DNA of 49,105 nt, taken from Xanthobacteraceae bacterium. GTDB lineage: Bacteria; Pseudomonadota; Alphaproteobacteria; Rhizobiales; Xanthobacteraceae. Location: the NCBI GenBank assembly GCA_019745775.1, contig JAIESR010000110.1:1-49105 (forward strand), written 5' to 3'. Below are positions 34,170 through 42,137 of the stretch, piece after piece (position 1 is the first letter of the stretch; every line of letters starts with the position of its first letter). Both the position numbers and the translations under genes were made by a program. The notes below the pieces were generated by a model. It saw nothing but the letters and a program-made list of their open reading frames with translations. It ran no database searches and had not been told where the DNA came from.

Positions 34170-34325
34170 ATGGCCTTGGCCGACCAGTACAAGCGACGCG
34201 CCGCCGAATGCGTCCGCATGGCGGAGCGCGCCGGCAATGAGGATGACAAGGCGCTGCTGTTGCAGATGGCGCAGACCTGGATGCGTCTCGCCGAGAAGGC
34301 GGAAGACCGGAGCGAAGAGCAATAG
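34170..34325 (+). CDS. Small conserved alpha-helical protein
   Basis: The 51-residue product (ATG at 34170) is an alpha-helical protein with the pattern DQYKRRAAECVRMAERA then DKALLLQMAQTWMRLAEKAE. Many Bradyrhizobium-type genomes encode several short proteins of this pattern; the function is unknown. The open frame extends upstream without homology. It is divergent from yidD. Confidence 0.6.
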   Translation: MALADQYKRRAAECVRMAERAGNEDDKALLLQMAQTWMRLAEKAEDRSEEQ

Positions 34326-34708
34326 CTGCGGGAAAAGTCGGCGCGCTGACGCTTGTCCAAAAGGAGAAGTGGCGCGACGTCGAGCTCAGCAAGACGCTTG
34401 ATGAGTTCGGCGTCGCGCCCGTCACATCCCCTCGCTCCCCGGATGTTCTTGGATACTTGCTCTCTGGGCCGGCTGCCGTATCGGCGACCAGCGTGTGGAC
34501 GAGCGGGAGGCTAGGTCATGCCGCCGCTACGGGCCAGCGCATCCCCACTTTAACGCTAATATCGCGAGGGCCTGGAACCGGCACAACACCGGCCGCCGCA
34601 GGCACGCGCCCTGCTCTGTGACTGCGAGATAGCGCGCAAAGCGTCCGGCATGTCCCGGATACGGACATCAGCCGTGCCTTGCGCACCCGAAGTGACACAG
34701 GGCGCCCG
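34326..34708. other. Intergenic region, no recognised gene
   Basis: This 383-base stretch between two plus-strand genes has only short open frames. Its first 80 bases (around GTCCAAAAGGAGAAGTGG) read as plausible protein in one frame but match no family I know. I see no RNA gene or terminator. It must hold the promoter of the PAS-protein gene. Confidence 0.4.
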
Positions 34709-35299
34709 ATGAGACATCCATCGATCCGACAACTGTACGATTACTGGAATGAGCGGCGCGGCCAGCGGCCGGCTCCCGATCGGGCGGACATCGAGCCGGG
34801 CGCCATCCGCCGCGTCTTGGCGGACACCTTCATCCTGTCATTCGATGAACGCGCCGGCCATCCGTTCCGCATCGCGGGCACCCGCATCTGCGCCGCTTTC
34901 GGCCGCGAGCTCAAGAACGAACCGTTCCTCGGCCTGTGGGCCGCCGCCTCTCGGCGGGAGGTGCGCGACCTCCTTAGCGTCGTCACCAATGAAACCGCCC
35001 CCGTGGTCGCCAGCGCCCGCGGGAACTCGACGGCCGGGACCACCCATGACGTCGAGCTCCTGGTGCTGCCGCTTGGCCACCGCGGCCATACCAGGGCGCG
35101 CGTGCTGGGCGCCCTGGGACCCCGCGACGCCGCGTATTGGCTCGGCGCCTGCACACTTGGCAATCTGACGCTTGGTACGCTGCGCTATCTCGCGCCCAAG
35201 GTTGAGCAGGCTCCCTCGATCACCCCGGCGCCGGCGCGGGCGCGTCCAGAAGGCCGCATCCGCCATGGCTTCGTCGTATATGACGGTGGCCAGACGTGA
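34709..35299 (+). CDS. PAS-domain protein (PAS_5-like)
   Basis: The 196-residue protein fits the short PAS_5-type family of Hyphomicrobiales: RQLYDYWNERRGQRPAPDRADIEPGAIRRVLADTFIL at about residues 7-43, then FRIAGTRICAAFGRELKNEPF. No output domain follows, so it probably acts as a sensor or adaptor. It heads a row of three plus-strand genes for PAS, tandem PilZ and BTLCP proteins. The ATG at 34709 has a weak upstream AGGG. The C-terminal 40 residues are basic and Pro-rich. Confidence 0.75.
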   Translation: MRHPSIRQLYDYWNERRGQRPAPDRADIEPGAIRRVLADTFILSFDERAGHPFRIAGTRICAAFGRELKNEPFLGLWAAASRREVRDLLSVVTNETAPVVASARGNSTAGTTHDVELLVLPLGHRGHTRARVLGALGPRDAAYWLGACTLGNLTLGTLRYLAPKVEQAPSITPAPARARPEGRIRHGFVVYDGGQT

Positions 35300-35306
35300 T
35301 TGCTGA

Positions 35307-35321
35307 CTAACGCGGCGTTAA
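35307..35321. promoter_or_regulatory. CtrA-like binding site, 7 of 8 consensus bases
   Basis: CTAA, seven bases, TTAA, with a further C (TTAAC), one mismatch from TTAA-N7-TTAA. It lies 76 bases upstream of the PilZ start at 35397, just past the stop codon of the PAS gene. CtrA control is inferred from the motif and position only. Confidence 0.4.
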
Positions 35322-35396
35322 CAAAACCTCCCGTAGGCTGCGGGTCCGTTTCAATGCGCTCGCCCGCGGGCGAGTGCCCATTGCACCAAGAACCGC

Positions 35397-36014
35397 ATGG
35401 CGTTGCCCCAGACCCGAGCCGCGATCCTGCCGCTGGCCGACGAGCGCCGCCGCTTTTCGCGCGTGCGGGTCAATCTGCTCGGCCGCTACATGCTGGCGGA
35501 CCGCCGGGAATTCCCCTGTCAGGTGACCGATATGTCGCCCGGCGGCATGGCCGTGATCGCCCCCGTCAGCGGCCAGGTCGGCGAACGGGTCATTGCCTAC
35601 GTGGATCATGTGGGTCGCCTGGAAGGCGTTGTCGCACGCCATTTCCAGAACGGCTTTGCGATGACGGTTTCGGCGACAACCCGCAAGCGCGACAAGCTCG
35701 CAGCCCAGCTCACCTGGCTGGCCAACCGCCACATCCTCAACCTGCCGGAAGACCGCCGCCACGGCCGGTTCACGCCACGCAACCCGGCGGCCCGCCTGAT
35801 CCTTCCGAACGGCCTCAATGCGGCCTGCCGGATCATCGACCTGTCGGCCTCGGGCGCCGCGATCAAGACCGAGCACCGGCCCGAGATCGGTGCACTGATC
35901 ACCATCGGGAAAGCACCCGGACGGGTGGTCCGCCACCTCGAAGAGGGCTTTGCGGTCGAGTTCACCCGCCTCCAGCACCCCGACTTTGTGGAAGAGAACG
36001 TCACCGGCGGGTAA
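35397..36014 (+). CDS. Tandem PilZ-domain protein
   Basis: The 205-residue protein holds two PilZ domains. The first has the ERRRFSRVRV motif and DMSPGGMAV; the second has DRRHGRFTPR and DLSASGAAIKT. Both R-x-x-x-R and D-x-S-x-x-G parts needed to bind cyclic di-GMP are recognisable in each. It is a cytoplasmic sensor likely to control motility or surface polysaccharide. A near-consensus CtrA-like motif lies 76 bases upstream and the PAS-protein gene comes before it. The ATG at 35397 is clear, though its ribosome binding site (AAGAACCGC) is weak. Confidence 0.88.
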   Translation: MALPQTRAAILPLADERRRFSRVRVNLLGRYMLADRREFPCQVTDMSPGGMAVIAPVSGQVGERVIAYVDHVGRLEGVVARHFQNGFAMTVSATTRKRDKLAAQLTWLANRHILNLPEDRRHGRFTPRNPAARLILPNGLNAACRIIDLSASGAAIKTEHRPEIGALITIGKAPGRVVRHLEEGFAVEFTRLQHPDFVEENVTGG

Positions 36015-36347
36015 ACGGCTGCCGCCGCTTGGGCCGGCCTTACCGCTGTTTTGCGCGCCCTGAGGCGCACTTCCTGGTCGTCGATCGCCGGCCGCCACGT
36101 CCTATGCATGGTTAAGCGCGTCCGCGGTAGCCGCGTAGGCCGCGCCGAAATTCAGCCCGCGCCCGGTTAATAGGTCGCATTTTATTCAAATGCAGATAGA
36201 TCGTATTTGAATCGAATTTCATTCGAATGATCACAGTATTCGATCCAGTTTTTACTTGGCTTGTCTTCAAAATGACTTGCCCAACTTAGCGGCGACTCAA
36301 AGGCTTTGTGAGAAAAGTGGCCCCGTTACAGGGAAGGGGTCACGGGA
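36015..36347. other. A+T-rich upstream region of the BTLCP gene with operator-like repeats
   Basis: The 333 bases between the PilZ and BTLCP genes turn A+T-rich from about 36165. There, ATTCAAAT at 36184-36191 and ATTTGAAT at 36205-36212 form an inverted repeat, and the exact palindrome ATTCGAAT lies at 36221-36228, close to a further TTCGAAT-like half. These look like binding sites for a dimeric regulator. No gene is present. Confidence 0.5.
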
Positions 36348-36974
36348 ATGCAAAAATATAAGAAACACGTCGGCGCCGGATTGGCTGCGGCCATCTTGCT
36401 GGTCGCATTCGCCGGTTCGGCAGCAGAGGCGGCAAGCGAACGTCCGATGTTCATCGCCATCGGCACAAGTTCCCGGCCGCCGATTGGCTGGACCGAGTTC
36501 TGTGCCGAGAACCGGCAGGAGTGCGCGACGCGGCCGATGGAGGCCCGCGACGTGGTGCTGTCACAGACGGCGTGGCGCGACCTCGTGCGGATCAACCGTT
36601 GGGTCAACAGCAAGATCAAGCCCCTCACCGATATGGAGCACTGGGGCGTGGTCGAGCGGTGGAGCTACCCGGAAGACGGGTACGGAGATTGTGAAGACTA
36701 CGTGCTGCTCAAGCGCAAGATGCTGATGCAGGCCGGCTGGCCGCGGCAGGCGCTCTTGATCACGGTCGTGCGCGATCAACGCGGCGACGGGCACGCTGTG
36801 CTCACGGTGAAGACCGACAAGGGCGAGTTCATCCTCGACAACCAGAACGAGGAGATCCTGCTCTGGTCGGAGACCAGCTACCGCTTCGTCAAGCGGCAGT
36901 CGCAGACCGACCCCAACGTCTGGGTCGCACTCGGCGACAACCGCCCCGCGGCTGCCACCGCGACGTCGCGCTGA
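36348..36974 (+). CDS. BTLCP-type transglutaminase-like cysteine peptidase
   Basis: The 208-residue protein has a signal peptide (AAAILLVAFAGSAAEA) and the bacterial transglutaminase-like cysteine proteinase fold (DUF920). The catalytic triad is visible: Cys115 in GYGDCEDYVLLKR, His149 in GHAVLTVKT and Asp164 in LDNQ. The family includes LapG, which cleaves surface adhesins under control of a cyclic di-GMP receptor; no LapD or adhesin gene is in the window. The PilZ gene upstream points to cyclic di-GMP signalling. A strong rho-independent terminator follows at 37053-37090. Confidence 0.9.
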   Translation: MQKYKKHVGAGLAAAILLVAFAGSAAEAASERPMFIAIGTSSRPPIGWTEFCAENRQECATRPMEARDVVLSQTAWRDLVRINRWVNSKIKPLTDMEHWGVVERWSYPEDGYGDCEDYVLLKRKMLMQAGWPRQALLITVVRDQRGDGHAVLTVKTDKGEFILDNQNEEILLWSETSYRFVKRQSQTDPNVWVALGDNRPAAATATSR

Positions 36975-37052
36975 ACGATACGAACGAGACAAAGGAGTTA
37001 CGCGGCCCCGGTCACGTCCCCACCCCTCCCCGTCCCCAGACCGGGTTCGCGC

Positions 37053-37090
37053 GCGGCCGCCTCTCCCCCCGGAGGCGGCCGCACCTTTTT
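37053..37090 (+). terminator. Rho-independent terminator
   Basis: GCGGCCGCCTC at 37053-37063 pairs exactly with GAGGCGGCCGC at 37072-37082 over 11 base pairs with an 8-base loop, followed by ACC and five T residues. It ends the transcript of the BTLCP gene. In the other direction it faces the stop of the cysteine synthase fusion gene at 37137, but without a T-run. Confidence 0.85.
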
Positions 37091-37136
37091 CGGCGGGCTA
37101 CGCCAGGGCTATCCGACCGCAACATCCGTATTCCCG

Positions 37137-38633
37137 CTATCGCGGATGCAACCATTTCGGCAGGAACGAATAGGCGTTCACATTCTCGGTCGGCTTCAAT
37201 TTTATGCCGCGGTCATACAGCAGCTTCTGTAGTCGTCCATCATTGAATGCATCGAAGGTCTCGGTGCATCCGCCGATGTGTTGGTTGCCGACGAAGATTT
37301 GCGGAATGGTCGGGGAATTGGTGCGTGCCTTGAGCACGGTGCGAATCTGCCCGCCCCAATTGTCCCTCTGATAGTCGGCGGAATCCAAATCGACCGAGCG
37401 GTAAGGAATGTCGAATTGCTTGAACAGCCTGCGAACCGACCAGCAGAACTCGCACCACTCGAGCGCAAACATGACGATCGGCTGGTTGGGATCTGACGTC
37501 ACCTTGGTCACGAACGCGTCGGCCTGCGGACTAAGCTGCACGGGTGCTTCGGCCTGGGGCTTTGTCGGCGCTGGCGCGGCAGGTTTGACGTCAAATCGAT
37601 AGCGCGGCGTCGATTGAGATATCTCGATCTCTTCGCCGGTCATTTCAGCCGGAACGTCCTCGAACAGCGGCGTGCTCAGATAGCGTTCGCCGGTATCCGG
37701 CAGCATGCACAAAATCTTCGCGCCTGGCTCGGCGCGGGCGGCGATCTGCAGCGCCCCGGCGAACGTGGCTCCGCCGGTGATCCCGGTGAAGATGCCCTCC
37801 TTTTGCGCCAGCTCGCGCGCGAGCCGCAAGGCATCGCCGCCCTTGATGGGCAGCAACTCGTCAATCAGGCCGGCAGTGACCACATCCTCGACCAGCTTCG
37901 GGATGAAGTCCGGCGTCCAGCCCTGCATGAGGTGCGGACGGAAGTGCGGATGGCTCTCCGCTGGCGCCCCGTCGGCGCCGCGCGATTGCACAACACCGCT
38001 TGCGACAATCGGAGAATTGTCGGGCTCGCAGACGATGATCTTGGTTTGCGGTCGCTCCTTCTTGAGAACGCGCGCAACGCCTTTGAGCGTGCCGCCGGTT
38101 CCCATGCCGGTGACCCAATAGTCGAGCCGGTCGCCCTCGAAGGCATCCAGGATTTCAACCGCGGTGGTCTTGGAATGAAAGTCCGGGTTGGCTTCGTTCT
38201 CGAACTGGCGGCAAAGGAACCAGCCGTGGGTCTGGGCAAGCTCCAGCGCCTTGGCGACCATTCCTCTGCCCTTCTCGGACGCCGGTGTCAGCACCACCTT
38301 GGCGCCCAGGAAGCGCATCAGCTTGCGCCGCTCGACGCTGAAGTTCTCCGCCATCGTCACCACCAGCGGGTAGCCCTTTTGCGCGCACACCATCGCCAGG
38401 CCGATGCCGGTATTCCCGCTGGTCGCTTCGATCACGGTCTGCCCCGGTTTCAAGGCCCCGCTTCGCTCCGCCGCTTCAATGACGCCCAAGGCCAGCCGAT
38501 CCTTGACCGAGCCGAGCGGATTGAAGGCCTCCAGTTTCACGAAGACCTCGACGCCGGGCGGAGAAAACTTCGCAACCTTGACGACGGGCGTACGCCCGAC
38601 CGTCTCGAGGATGTTGTTGAACCGTCTTGTCAT
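37137..38633 (-). CDS. cysK: Cysteine synthase-glutaredoxin fusion protein
   Basis: The 498-residue protein has a complete O-acetylserine (thiol)-lyase domain at about residues 5-310: PLP lysine Lys44 in PLGSVKDR, TSGNTGIG at 71-78, and GMGTGGTLKG further on. A Pro/Ala linker (about 345-365) leads to a glutaredoxin domain at 380-475, with the active-site motif WCEFC (Cys394, Cys397) and the cis-Pro segment TIPQIFVGNQHIGGCTE. This joins cysteine synthesis to a thiol redox module. It follows an aminotransferase gene on the same strand; the ATG at 38633 has GGAG upstream. cysE lies about 3.5 kb away. Confidence 0.93.
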   Translation of the reverse strand: MTRRFNNILETVGRTPVVKVAKFSPPGVEVFVKLEAFNPLGSVKDRLALGVIEAAERSGALKPGQTVIEATSGNTGIGLAMVCAQKGYPLVVTMAENFSVERRKLMRFLGAKVVLTPASEKGRGMVAKALELAQTHGWFLCRQFENEANPDFHSKTTAVEILDAFEGDRLDYWVTGMGTGGTLKGVARVLKKERPQTKIIVCEPDNSPIVASGVVQSRGADGAPAESHPHFRPHLMQGWTPDFIPKLVEDVVTAGLIDELLPIKGGDALRLARELAQKEGIFTGITGGATFAGALQIAARAEPGAKILCMLPDTGERYLSTPLFEDVPAEMTGEEIEISQSTPRYRFDVKPAAPAPTKPQAEAPVQLSPQADAFVTKVTSDPNQPIVMFALEWCEFCWSVRRLFKQFDIPYRSVDLDSADYQRDNWGGQIRTVLKARTNSPTIPQIFVGNQHIGGCTETFDAFNDGRLQKLLYDRGIKLKPTENVNAYSFLPKWLHPR

Positions 38634-38653
38634 CGTCTTGCTCCGCAATTCAA

Positions 38654-39874
38654 TCAGGCCGCCGCGAGCGCGGCGAACGCTGGCAAAGCCAGCTCGATCA
38701 TTCGATCGGACGCGGTGAGGCTGATCCGCAGATAAGGCGGCGCGCCCATGATCGACCCCGGCATCACGAAAACCTTGCGATCAGCCAGCCTATTCCAATG
38801 CCGCTCTGGATCGCCCGCCGGCCATTTGCTCCACAGATAGAACGTGCCCTCCGGCCGCAGCACGTCGAAACCCGCGTGCGCGAGCGTCGCGGTGAGTTGG
38901 TCGCGGCGGCGCGCGAGCGCAGCCCTGTCGATCGACAGCTCCTCAAGATCGGGTAGCGCGTACTGCATCACGGCATTGGGAAAACACCAGCCCAGTGCCA
39001 TCTGCGCCGAGAACATGGCATCGCGCAGCGCCTGCCGATCGCTCAACGGCATCAAGGGAGAGAGCGCCAGGTACCCGACGCGCTGACCCGGAGCGAGCAA
39101 CACCTTGCCGTAGCTGTAAGAGATGAGCGTCCAAGGATAGACCGCGGCCGGACTGACAAAGCCACGTCCATCGAACCGCAGCCGCCGATAGGGTTCATCG
39201 GACAACAGGAAGATGCGCCGGCCGAACCGAGCCGAGGCTCGCTCAAGCAGATCGGCCAAGGCCTCGAGCGTGTCGCGGCCGTAGATACGGCCGGTCGGAT
39301 TGTGCGGCGTATTGACGATGACGAGCCGGGTCTTCGGCCCGATCGCCTTCTCGATCGCATCGAGGTCAAGATCGAATTCCGGGCCCTTTAACCGGACCTT
39401 GCGCGGCGTGAGATCGGCGGCAAGCAACATCGGCTCGTAGCAGAACCAGGCCGGCTCGGAAAAAACGACCTCATCCCCGCGGTCGAGCATCAGGTGGAAC
39501 GCCACCATGATCGCCGCGAAGGCGCCTGCGGTGAGCGCAAAGTCCGAGGGTTCGAAGGCGAGCCCCAGCTCGCGCCCGACACGGTCGGCCAGAAAAGTCC
39601 GGGGTTCCGGTTCGCTGGTCTTGTACGCGAACCAGTTCTTGTCGTGCGGTGCTGCGTGCTCGCGGATCGCGGACACGACACCGGCAAGCGGCATCTCATG
39701 CGGATTGCCGAAGGTGAAGTCGCAGATATCGGGATCGTTACGATGCTGCGCGTAGCGCGATGACACGTAAAAGTCCCGCACGGCGGCAAACGCGGCATCC
39801 GCCAATTGCGTTCGCACCGAAACCGCGGACGTTTTCTTCCCTGACCGAAGGGCCGTTGGTAGTACCAGCGTCAT
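38654..39874 (-). CDS. Fold-type I PLP-dependent aminotransferase
   Basis: The 406-residue enzyme is an AspC-like class I/II aminotransferase. Family residues are in place: the HNPTG motif (191-195), DEPY (226-229), and the PLP-binding lysine in SYSYGK (Lys257). A C-terminal RISLTAS arginine-type segment is present. The substrate is uncertain. The ATG at 39874 is favoured because the family normally starts a little before TLVLPTAL; the frame stays open for 40 codons more. It is upstream of and 20 bases from the cysteine synthase fusion gene, so the two probably form an operon. Confidence 0.88.
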   Translation of the reverse strand: MTLVLPTALRSGKKTSAVSVRTQLADAAFAAVRDFYVSSRYAQHRNDPDICDFTFGNPHEMPLAGVVSAIREHAAPHDKNWFAYKTSEPEPRTFLADRVGRELGLAFEPSDFALTAGAFAAIMVAFHLMLDRGDEVVFSEPAWFCYEPMLLAADLTPRKVRLKGPEFDLDLDAIEKAIGPKTRLVIVNTPHNPTGRIYGRDTLEALADLLERASARFGRRIFLLSDEPYRRLRFDGRGFVSPAAVYPWTLISYSYGKVLLAPGQRVGYLALSPLMPLSDRQALRDAMFSAQMALGWCFPNAVMQYALPDLEELSIDRAALARRRDQLTATLAHAGFDVLRPEGTFYLWSKWPAGDPERHWNRLADRKVFVMPGSIMGAPPYLRISLTASDRMIELALPAFAALAAA

Positions 39875-40068
39875 TGTCTCTGTACCTGTGCAATCGCAAA
39901 ACCCGATGCCCGCTGAGGTTGCGCGCACCCATCGCCCGCGCTCCATAACGCCTCCGGGAACGGACGTAGCGCGCTTAGTCGCGCGAAGGCTCAAATTGGT
40001 TCAAACGGGTTCCGGCACCGCCGTTGAGGGCTGCCCCCTCAACAGCCCCAACAAGCTGGCACGGAACC

Positions 40069-40596
40069 TCAAAGCTTGCGCAGGCCCTTGGCGTATTGCT
40101 GCCAGCGCCGCACATAGATGTCGGCTGCGCCGCGGATCGTGGCGGCCGCCTTCTCGTCGAGCGCGCGGGCAACGCGCGCCGGCGCGCCGACGATCAGCGA
40201 ACCGTCCGGAAACGACTTCCCTTCCGTCACCAGGGCGCCGGCGCCGACCAGCGAGTTCTTTCCGATGGTCGCGCCATTGAGCAGGATCGCGCCCATGCCG
40301 ATCAGGCTGTTATCGCCGATCTTGGCGCCGTGCAGGATGACGTTGTGGCCGATCACGCAATCGCGCCCGATCACGATCGGAAATCCCGGGTCGGTGTGCA
40401 GCGTGGCGTTGTCCTGGATCTGCGAGCGCTCGCCGAGCTCGATCCACTCGTTGTCGCCACGCAGCACCGAACCGAACCAGATGCTGGCGTCGGTCAGCAG
40501 CCGGACGCGCCCGATCACGGTGGCGGTCTCGGCGATCCAATAACGGCCGTCGGTCGGCAGCTCGGGTTCCTGGCCGTCGAGCTCGTAGATCGCCAT
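40069..40596 (-). CDS. Gamma-carbonic anhydrase-like protein
   Basis: The 175-residue protein is a left-handed beta helix of hexapeptide repeats (IGHNVILHGAKIGDNSLIGMGAILLNGATIGKNS) of the gamma-carbonic anhydrase family. Likely zinc-ligand histidines are in TLHTDPGF, VIGHNVILHG and neighbours; the RGDNEWIELGERSQIQDNATL part is typical. Catalysis is not guaranteed, since many family members lack activity. It precedes a DUF6949-type membrane gene on the same strand, an order shared with related Hyphomicrobiales. Confidence 0.92.
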   Translation of the reverse strand: MAIYELDGQEPELPTDGRYWIAETATVIGRVRLLTDASIWFGSVLRGDNEWIELGERSQIQDNATLHTDPGFPIVIGRDCVIGHNVILHGAKIGDNSLIGMGAILLNGATIGKNSLVGAGALVTEGKSFPDGSLIVGAPARVARALDEKAAATIRGAADIYVRRWQQYAKGLRKL

Positions 40597-40656
40597 GCGC
40601 GCACTCCTTTATGAGGGCGCGACCTTGCCATGATGGTTCGTGTTTTGCGAGGTGGG

Positions 40657-40980
40657 CTAGCTGTTCAACGCGGCGACCGCCATCACCACGACGGTGCCGG
40701 TCATCAGGCTCCACATGCCCGCGGCGATGGTCGCGACCATCACGCTCTCGAAGCGGCGGCCGTCGAAGCGGCGCGCCCGCAGCGTGTTGCGCATGATGAT
40801 GAACGGGGCGGCGAAGGCCAGGAACGGGATCGCGGCAAACGCCGACGGACGCGGCCCCCGGCTCAGCAGGCGGAAGCTCGCCGGACGCCTGGTCATGGCC
40901 TGATAGCCCGTGGACAGGAACCCGGCCCAGGCAAAGCCAAGCACGAGCGCATAAAACGATTGAACAGCTTCCGGCGACAT
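40657..40980 (-). CDS. DUF6949-like small membrane protein
   Basis: The 107-residue protein has three transmembrane segments (about residues 9-26, 45-62 and 80-103). The segment FYALVLGFAWAGFLSTGYQ and the family length fit DUF6949, of unknown function. The ATG at 40980 has GGGG upstream and gives the usual family start (MSPEAVQSF); the open frame runs 21 codons further. A perfect CtrA-like motif lies 66 bases upstream of it, and the next plus-strand gene starts on the other side of that motif. Confidence 0.8.
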   Translation of the reverse strand: MSPEAVQSFYALVLGFAWAGFLSTGYQAMTRRPASFRLLSRGPRPSAFAAIPFLAFAAPFIIMRNTLRARRFDGRRFESVMVATIAAGMWSLMTGTVVVMAVAALNS

Positions 40981-41045
40981 CGCAGCCCCACGAACGTCAG
41001 GGGCCGCATGCATCGCAAGGCAGCCCGGCGGGCGCCACCACATAC

Positions 41046-41060
41046 TTAATTAATCCTTAA
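41046..41060. promoter_or_regulatory. CtrA-like binding site, exact TTAA-N7-TTAA
   Basis: TTAA at 41046-41049, seven bases, TTAA at 41057-41060: an exact consensus match. It lies between two divergent genes, 66 bases upstream of the DUF6949-like start (40980) and 59 bases upstream of the hypothetical gene at 41119. Whether CtrA binds there is an inference from sequence. Confidence 0.6.
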
Positions 41061-41118
41061 CGGGCGTCATGCTTGATGGAACCGACTGATTTGCGGGGAC
41101 TGACCGGGCTTTGGTGGG

Positions 41119-41847
41119 ATGAGCACGACGTACGTTCAGCGGCGCGCCGCGCCACGCCAGCGTTGGCAGCATCGACGCCTGTTCGCGCTGCCACTGCTCG
41201 GGGCCGGCGTCGCGGTGGCGGGAGCGATCGGCTTCATCCTCCACGTCCTCTGGCCCGGCTGGCAGGGACCGCCGCTCGGACACCATGCGCCCGCCCTCCC
41301 CGTGACGGTTGCGGGTGTCGCTTTCAATGTGCCGCCGGCCGCGATCCGGGTACCGATCCAGCGCCAGCCCGGCGCGCACGAGCGCCTCGACCTCGCCTTC
41401 CTGTGGCCGTCGTTGCAGCCACCGGAAGCCGCAGCACTTCCCAACGTGCCAACCAAAGGCCTGCCGAAGGCCCAGGCGCTCGAGCGCATCTTCGTCACCA
41501 TCGCCGCCGCGCGCGATTCCTTGGCCCCGGACGAGCGGGTGAAGACCATCTATCCGCGATATCTGGAAACTGACGTCACCGCCGGCCCGGAAGGACTATC
41601 GGTGATGGCGTTCCGCCAGGGCACGCCCTATCAGGGCGAGGATCTGATCTACGACGCCGAAGCGCCGCAGAATTTCCTGGTGCGCTGCAGCCGCAACGGG
41701 CTTACGCCCGGCGTGTGTCTGTTCGTGCGGCGCATCGGCGAGGCCGACGTGACGATACGTTTCGCGCGCGACTGGCTCGCCGACTGGCGTCCGGTTGCCG
41801 AGACCATCGATCGCTTGATTGCGAAGCTGCGCCCGCCGGGCGCGTGA
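41119..41847 (+). CDS. Single-pass membrane protein of unknown function
   Basis: The 242-residue protein has an N-terminal transmembrane helix (about 23-47, LPLLGAGVAVAGAIGFILHVLW) with a basic N-terminus in the cytoplasm, and a large extracytoplasmic part (LDLAFLWPSLQPPE, YPRYLETDVTAGPEGLSVMAFRQG, RCSRNGLTPGVCLFVRRIG). Two cysteines could form a disulfide. I know it only as a conserved hypothetical gene at this spot in related genomes. It is divergent from DUF6949 and shares the CtrA-like motif at 41046-41060. Confidence 0.72.
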   Translation: MSTTYVQRRAAPRQRWQHRRLFALPLLGAGVAVAGAIGFILHVLWPGWQGPPLGHHAPALPVTVAGVAFNVPPAAIRVPIQRQPGAHERLDLAFLWPSLQPPEAAALPNVPTKGLPKAQALERIFVTIAAARDSLAPDERVKTIYPRYLETDVTAGPEGLSVMAFRQGTPYQGEDLIYDAEAPQNFLVRCSRNGLTPGVCLFVRRIGEADVTIRFARDWLADWRPVAETIDRLIAKLRPPGA

Positions 41848-41862
41848 GCGAGCGGGAACGAT

Positions 41863-42072
41863 CTACTCCAGATCGCTGCCCAGGATGGCCATCTGGAAAT
41901 TGTAGGAACGCTCGTCGTCCTCGTCGTCGACGAACATCACGCCGATGAACTCTTCGCCGATATAGACCTCGGCGGAGTCGTCCTTCTTCGGCCGTGGCAC
42001 GACGCGGATGCGCGGATTGTTGAACAGCCGCTTGAGATAGGCGTCGAGCTTCCTGACTTCTTGTACGTCCAC
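41863..42072 (-). CDS. DUF3126 family protein
   Basis: The 69-residue protein fits DUF3126 in length and sequence: VQEVRKLDAYLKRLFNNP, RVVPRPKKDDSAEVYIGEEFIG, and a very acidic FVDDEDDERSYNF segment. The function is unknown. I used the GTG at 42072, with GAGGG at good spacing, because it gives the usual family start; an ATG upstream at 42141 adds 23 unlikely residues. It follows cysE on the same strand, 65 bases after its stop, so the two may be co-transcribed. Confidence 0.9.
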   Translation of the reverse strand: MDVQEVRKLDAYLKRLFNNPRIRVVPRPKKDDSAEVYIGEEFIGVMFVDDEDDERSYNFQMAILGSDLE

Positions 42073-42137
42073 GCGGGCTACCCTCTTGTTCTGGCGGGCG
42101 ACCGTGCCACGCCGGACGCTGGGCTGCAATGGCACCA

